DNA of 64,000 nucleotides from Muraenolepis orangiensis (taxonomy: Eukaryota; Chordata; Actinopteri; Gadiformes; Muraenolepididae), in the NCBI GenBank assembly GCA_027704905.1, contig CM051001.1, forward strand, positions 33,581,684 through 33,645,683, in the 5' to 3' direction. Position numbers and translations under genes: made by a program. How positions within the stretch are numbered: the stretch's first letter is position 1; the number at the start of each line of letters is the position of its first letter. The notes beneath the pieces are model-generated. The model was not told the DNA's origin and ran no database searches. It saw only the letters and a list, made by a program, of their open reading frames with translations. This document shows, one piece after another, positions 59,985 through 64,000 of this stretch.

Positions 59985-60585
59985 AACCAACTCAGGGGAT
60001 CAGTTGATAGCTCTACCCCTCTCTTCACCCGAGTGTCCAAGATATGTGGCCTTAGGTCAGATGACTCCATAAAAATTGTTATCATTGACCTTCGGCCTAA
60101 GGTCCTCTGGTACCATGTACACTTATGAGCATCTTTAAATTTGAACATGGTCAGATGATCATGTAGGCCATCGTTTCCCACGTGTGCGGACATTCCACAC
60201 GCCCAAAGCCAGTCTCTATTGCCTGGGTTTGGTCCATCGAGGCCCCCTGCCGACCTGACTGGCAGTGCACCCGACCAGCAGGGCAGACTACACACTAGGG
60301 CAGTCCCCAACCGGGCTCCGTGGTCACCAAGCTCTCGCTGGTGGTGCCCCTCTTCCAGGCCCCCGGGCTTCCTCCAGGCAGGGTAGTTTCACATCTTCGT
60401 TGTGGTTCCATTGAAGTACAAACCAATCTTAGTCTGGTCCCTCTTCTGAGACCAATTCACCATGGGATTCCCTTCCAGGAGCACTAGGCTCCAGACAACA
60501 CAGCTCTCAGGTTTTACAGGGACACCCAAACCTCTCCACCGGGGTAGGGTGGTGGTTCCCTGAGAGGAACCATCATAGGCCGACA
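59985..60585 (-). mobile_element. Rex3 copy 2, 5' part
   Basis: Continues the Rex3 homology exactly where the 3' part stopped (CTCACCCGAGTGTCCAAGAT; GCCAGTCTCTATTGCCTGGG; CAATCTTAGTCTGGTCCCTC), with an internal deletion in the endonuclease region. It ends at TGAGAGGA, equivalent to the 5' terminus of the full copy. Confidence 0.8.
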
Positions 60586-60589
60586 TCGT

Positions 60590-62211
60590 AATATATAATA
60601 TATAATATATAATATACATGGTAAAATACATTCTAGGGTCTGTATGTATGGATGTATGGATGTATGTTTGTATGGATGGATGTATCTATCTATGTATCTA
60701 TGTATCTATGCATCTATCTATCTATGTATTTGTATATTTAAAGATCGAGAGAGAATGAGAGAGAGACAGACAGATCGATTGATTGATAGAAAGATCTGCC
60801 TGTCTGTCTGTCCGTTAGCTATACAAGCCAATGTAAGAGATTGAGACAGACATGACGTCATGGCCCTGTGGGCTAGTTCTCTTAGTTAGGAACAAAGGGA
60901 GGTAAGCTGATTCTGAACCAGTTCAACGACACGTCTCAGGGTCTACACAGCACCAATCGGTAAGCTGACGTGTATTAAATCCTCCATGATTTAATGGGCG
61001 TCTTGTTGTTCAAGTGAAGCTGCTCGCTATCACCTGTGAAAAACAAGCGTCCAGGACACGCACACGCCTAGACCATTTCCACACCATCCATCTCCACGCC
61101 TCGGACACAGAGACCCCGATCAGACATTCACCTCAGGTGAGAGCTGTCGTGTTGCTCTCTGCCTGTATGGGAGGGAGAGTGGCCCCCTGGGAAGAGACAT
61201 CCCTCACCCTGTACCGTGTGCGGTGGTGTACCGGGTAGCACCCTGTCTGGTACTACTCATCCACTACACTATGGTTTATATTCACAGGGATGCATTTTAA
61301 TGAGTCATTCTGCATCGACCTCTGCTAAGACCCAGCTCTGCACAGGTTGCCAGAAAGGAGCTTTAGTCTCCTTCGTGAGGTTAATATTTGAACAGTTCCG
61401 TATCTGTATCCACATTTTCACATTCGGCCCTCCAATATGGGTTCTACAGTACAATGTTTGTCAATATTGCATTTGATTGATGGATAAACATTCCCCGCAC
61501 ATGTTGTTAAAGGGGAACCGACCCTTCAATGACTTTTCAATGACATTGTCCTATTTGACCTGCCTGCGACTGCGTGTTTCAACGCTAGAGGGCGGCATTT
61601 CTCGGAAATGAAGCTAATTGTGTGTTATATAAAATGTACTACTATGTGATGAAGTCTACCAGAGATAACTCTGACAGGCCCGTTTTACATTTTGTTTTTT
61701 GCTGGTTAAGACTGCGTCTGTGGAACGTAAAGATGGTTACGTAAATGTAAGAAGAGACAAGAAAGACACGATTTCAGGTGTTTTTTGTGGCTTATTGCTT
61801 CACATGATCCACATGATTCACAGGCCCAGCCTCACAAAAAAAATCTTTTCGTTTTGTTTTTCGTCAGCGTTAAACACACCCACCCTAAATATAGAAAAAC
61901 ACAAAGTGCTACACGTGAACAAAGGCATAACATGTCATCGGCACGGTGTGTCCTCATAAGCTTGTGGGCGACACGTATCACACCTCAAGACTCAAACATC
62001 AGACATTCGGGCTCCACGTATTGAGCAACCTACATTCAGGTGCTTAAGGCTGAGGAACACATCTTTGAAGGCCGCTTTGTGCTAGAAAAATGTTATATTT
62101 TTGGAGGGGCAGGTAGCGTGACTGAAGGGGTTACCACTGTGTACTCAAAAGCCATCAGACAGTAACAGGCTTATGCTTTTGGTGTGGAGGCTTGTTAGAT
62201 GGGAAAGGCGG

Positions 62212-62279
<68 letters not shown>

Positions 62280-62670
62280 CGAGAGAGAGAGAGAGAGAGA
62301 GAAGGGGGGGGGGGCTGCTTTCCACTCCAGCAATTCATCACAAAATTATCTCATCACCTCAACCGATTATTTTTCAGGAAATAGACATTTCCTATTTTAA
62401 ATCACCTCCCCCCTGCTGTGTTGTTATGTAACACCTCCCCCCTCCATAGTAAACATAAAACAACATATATATATAATATATTATTATTATTATTATTGTA
62501 AACTGGGACATATCCAGATACGTCCTCACACTCTCCTTAATAAATAGTTAAGTGCATTGCTTCTGTCTTCTTCTCTGCTTCTTCCCATTGGGTTCGGTCC
62601 ACTTTTGTCACACTTTGGTCCTTCATCCGCTTCCTCCACTAAGGGAGTCAGTCGCCTTGGAGAGAGACTG
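60590..62670. other. Intergenic atp7a-atp10b: microsatellites, no gene seen
   Basis: 60590-60830 holds ATATA, (GTAT)n, (ATCT)n and (GACA)n repeats. 60830-62200 is AT-rich with no recognisable coding exon; a weak CTCF-like CGCTAGAGGGCGGCA lies at 61584-61598. 62219-62302 is a (GA)n tract. 62303-62670 is probably the atp10b 3' UTR. Confidence 0.5.
62219..62302. repeat. (GA)n microsatellite
   Basis: About 40 GA units with GC interruptions, followed by a G10 run; probably in or beyond the atp10b 3' UTR. Confidence 0.97.
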
Positions 62671-62919
62671 TCACACGGTGGTGTCCGAGGGCCCGGGAGG
62701 GAAAGGGCAGGGGTCCAGGACGGGAACAGGCGGGGAGGACCGCCCGGACCCGCCGTCGCCACTGCCGCTAAACCCCCGCATACTTCTCCACTCCTGGATC
62801 CATCGCCGCCGCGTGGCAGGGTCCAGGCGCTCCAGGCTCCGGGCCTGCACCAGCGGGGAAGGGGTGAGTGTGTTCCGCATCGCGTGGAACGTGTACCTGG
62901 GGGAGACAGAGAGAGATAA

Positions 62920-62996
<77 letters not shown>

Positions 62997-63279
62997 GAGA
63001 GAGAGATAGAGAGATGGAGAGAGAGAGAGAGATGGAGAGATGGAGAGAGAGCATGGCGGTGATGGTGGTGGGGAAAAGTAGGCCAGCGAAAAATATGCGC
63101 CACTTTGATGTAATCAGTGTGTTCTCTATCTCTCTCTGTCTCTCTCTGTCTCTCTCTCTCTCTCTATTTATCTCTCTCTCTCTCTCTCTGAACATCCAGG
63201 CATCGCAATCGCGCCTAGCAAATTCCCCAATCTTGACAATTAACAATATTTAACAGCAGCTATAGGCCCCCATAGTCCT

Positions 63280-63329
<50 letters not shown>

Positions 63330-63655
63330 CTGAACCCTGACCCCTTCTTCTCACGTTGAATCAAAGCCCTCTGTGGAACACATTCATCGTTTTTGATCGG
63401 GTTTATAGAACGCCAGGAAAGGCTGGGGAATGTTGTATGTCAACGGGTTACCTTGGCAACAGGGCCACCACGGTGGTGAGTAGGCACACCAGGTAGAACA
63501 TGGGGTCGGCCATCTGGTTGTGGAGGATCCAGTAGGGGTTGGAGGGGGGGTTACAGGTCACACAGAGGGCGCTGTAGGCCAGGATGGTGACAAAGAACAC
63601 CAGCACACTGCCCAGGACGATGACCCAGTGGACTGCAGTCTGAGGTCCACACATG
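62671..63655 (-). CDS. atp10b: P4-type phospholipid flippase ATP10B/ATP10D-like, last two exons
   Basis: C-terminal end of a class-5 P4-ATPase, which flips phospholipids or glucosylceramide across membranes with a CDC50 partner. The exon 63655 (or 63639) to 63452 encodes the last membrane segments: VHWVIVLGSVLVFFVTILAY, CNPPSNPYWILHNQM and DPMFYLVCLLTTVVALLPR. It ends AAG|GTAACC and joins in phase to the final exon 62896-62671 (YTFHAMRNTL, SLERLDPATRRRWIQEW). That exon ends SDTTV, a class I PDZ-ligand form, with the stop at 62673-62671. NPPSNPYWIL and the LLPR junction fit ATP10B/D rather than ATP10A; 10B is preferred by 5q synteny only. The acceptor of the last exon is preceded by a long CT tract. 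The rest of the gene lies beyond 64000. Confidence 0.8.
62905..63190. repeat. Inverted (GA)n / (CT)n pair in the last atp10b intron
   Basis: A plus-strand GA tract (62905-63050) and CT tract (63124-63190) are separated by about 75 bp. Both contain the same interruption in inverted form: CAGAGAGAGATAAATAGAGA near 62908-62927 and TCTCTATTTATCTCTCTC at 63161-63178. This is a true inverted duplication rather than two independent microsatellites. Confidence 0.85.
63279..63326. repeat. (AC)n microsatellite in the last atp10b intron
   Basis: About 24 CA units between the two atp10b exons. Confidence 0.95.
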
Positions 63656-63849
63656 CTGGGGTTAATACACACTAATACACACTAATACACACTAATACAC
63701 ACTAATACACACTCATCAATTAATACACACTCATATCCTTCACGCCGAGAAGGATATTACTCCAGGCTTTGTTTGTTATAATCTAATCGAACAGAAGAAG
63801 AGCAGCAGTTATCATATGAAAATGGACTGCATTTATATATATTATTATA

Positions 63850-64000
63850 AGTCATGCCTCACATTCATACACACATTCGTCCACCGATGGCGGAGTCAGC
63901 CATGCAAGGAGACAACCAGCAGGTCAGGAGCAGTAATTAGGGTTAGAGTGTCTTGCTCAAGGACACCTCGATAGTTTTGCTAAGGAGGAGCCAGGGGATC
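63850..64000 (-). mobile_element. tRNA-derived SINE family 2, runs off the window
   Basis: Reverse-oriented body (CATGCCTCACATTCATACAC; GATGGCGGAGTCAGCCATGC; TGTCTTGCTCAAGGACACCT; GAGGAGCCAGGGGATC). The tRNA-like head is expected beyond position 64000. Confidence 0.8.

Noticed and set aside
61014..61238. Short plus-strand frame with a donor-like end (CCTCAG|GTGAGA)
   Set aside because: No acceptor partner, no recognisable protein, and it lies in repeat-poor intergenic sequence. It could be a non-coding exon but is not supportable.

Overview
The window is vertebrate, almost certainly teleost fish. It has split genes with GT-AG introns, long CA/TG microsatellites, tRNA-derived SINEs, a Rex3-type LINE and L2-like LINE pieces. 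All protein calls come from joining exons by eye. In each gene complete in the window, exon phases close on one open frame of the length expected for its family.

Layout: (1) 1-15.0 kb, minus strand: 18 exons of nsd1 (H3K36 methyltransferase); its 3' end, including most of SET, lies outside the window. (2) 16.8-18.0 kb, minus: homologue of human C5orf24 (UPF0461). (3) 18.4-21.0 kb, minus: atp5po (mitochondrial ATP synthase OSCP), 7 exons, 207 aa. (4) 21.7-24.5 kb, plus: ppp2ca (PP2A catalytic subunit), 7 exons, 309 aa, divergent from atp5po across about 640 bp. (5) 27.5-32.3 kb, plus: sfxn1 (mitochondrial serine carrier), 322 aa. (6) 36.0-57.2 kb, minus: atp7a (copper P-type ATPase), 22 coding exons, 1514 aa, convergent with sfxn1. 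(7) 62.7 kb to at least 63.65 kb, minus: the last two exons of a class-5 P4-ATPase, probably atp10b. From memory, NSD1, C5orf24, PPP2CA, SFXN1 and ATP10B all lie on human chromosome 5q, so most of the block looks like conserved synteny; ATP5PO and ATP7A do not fit that pattern.

The genes are housekeeping or chromatin genes and do not form one pathway. Promoter sequences suggest some shared logic. atp5po and the C5orf24 homologue carry the same NRF1-to-YY1 module with nearly equal spacing. CTCF-like motifs in convergent orientation flank sfxn1.

The accessory content is rich. It includes a Rex3 copy nested in a SINE with a visible 12-bp target duplication, an L2 piece nested in a second Rex3, an array of about 26 SINE A-boxes, a G-rich minisatellite abutting an nsd1 donor, TG tracts fused to several 3' splice sites, and a set of near-perfect hairpins, one of which could sequester an atp10b acceptor. 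I see no evidence for a wholly new gene system. The best leads are these regulatory and repeat architectures.
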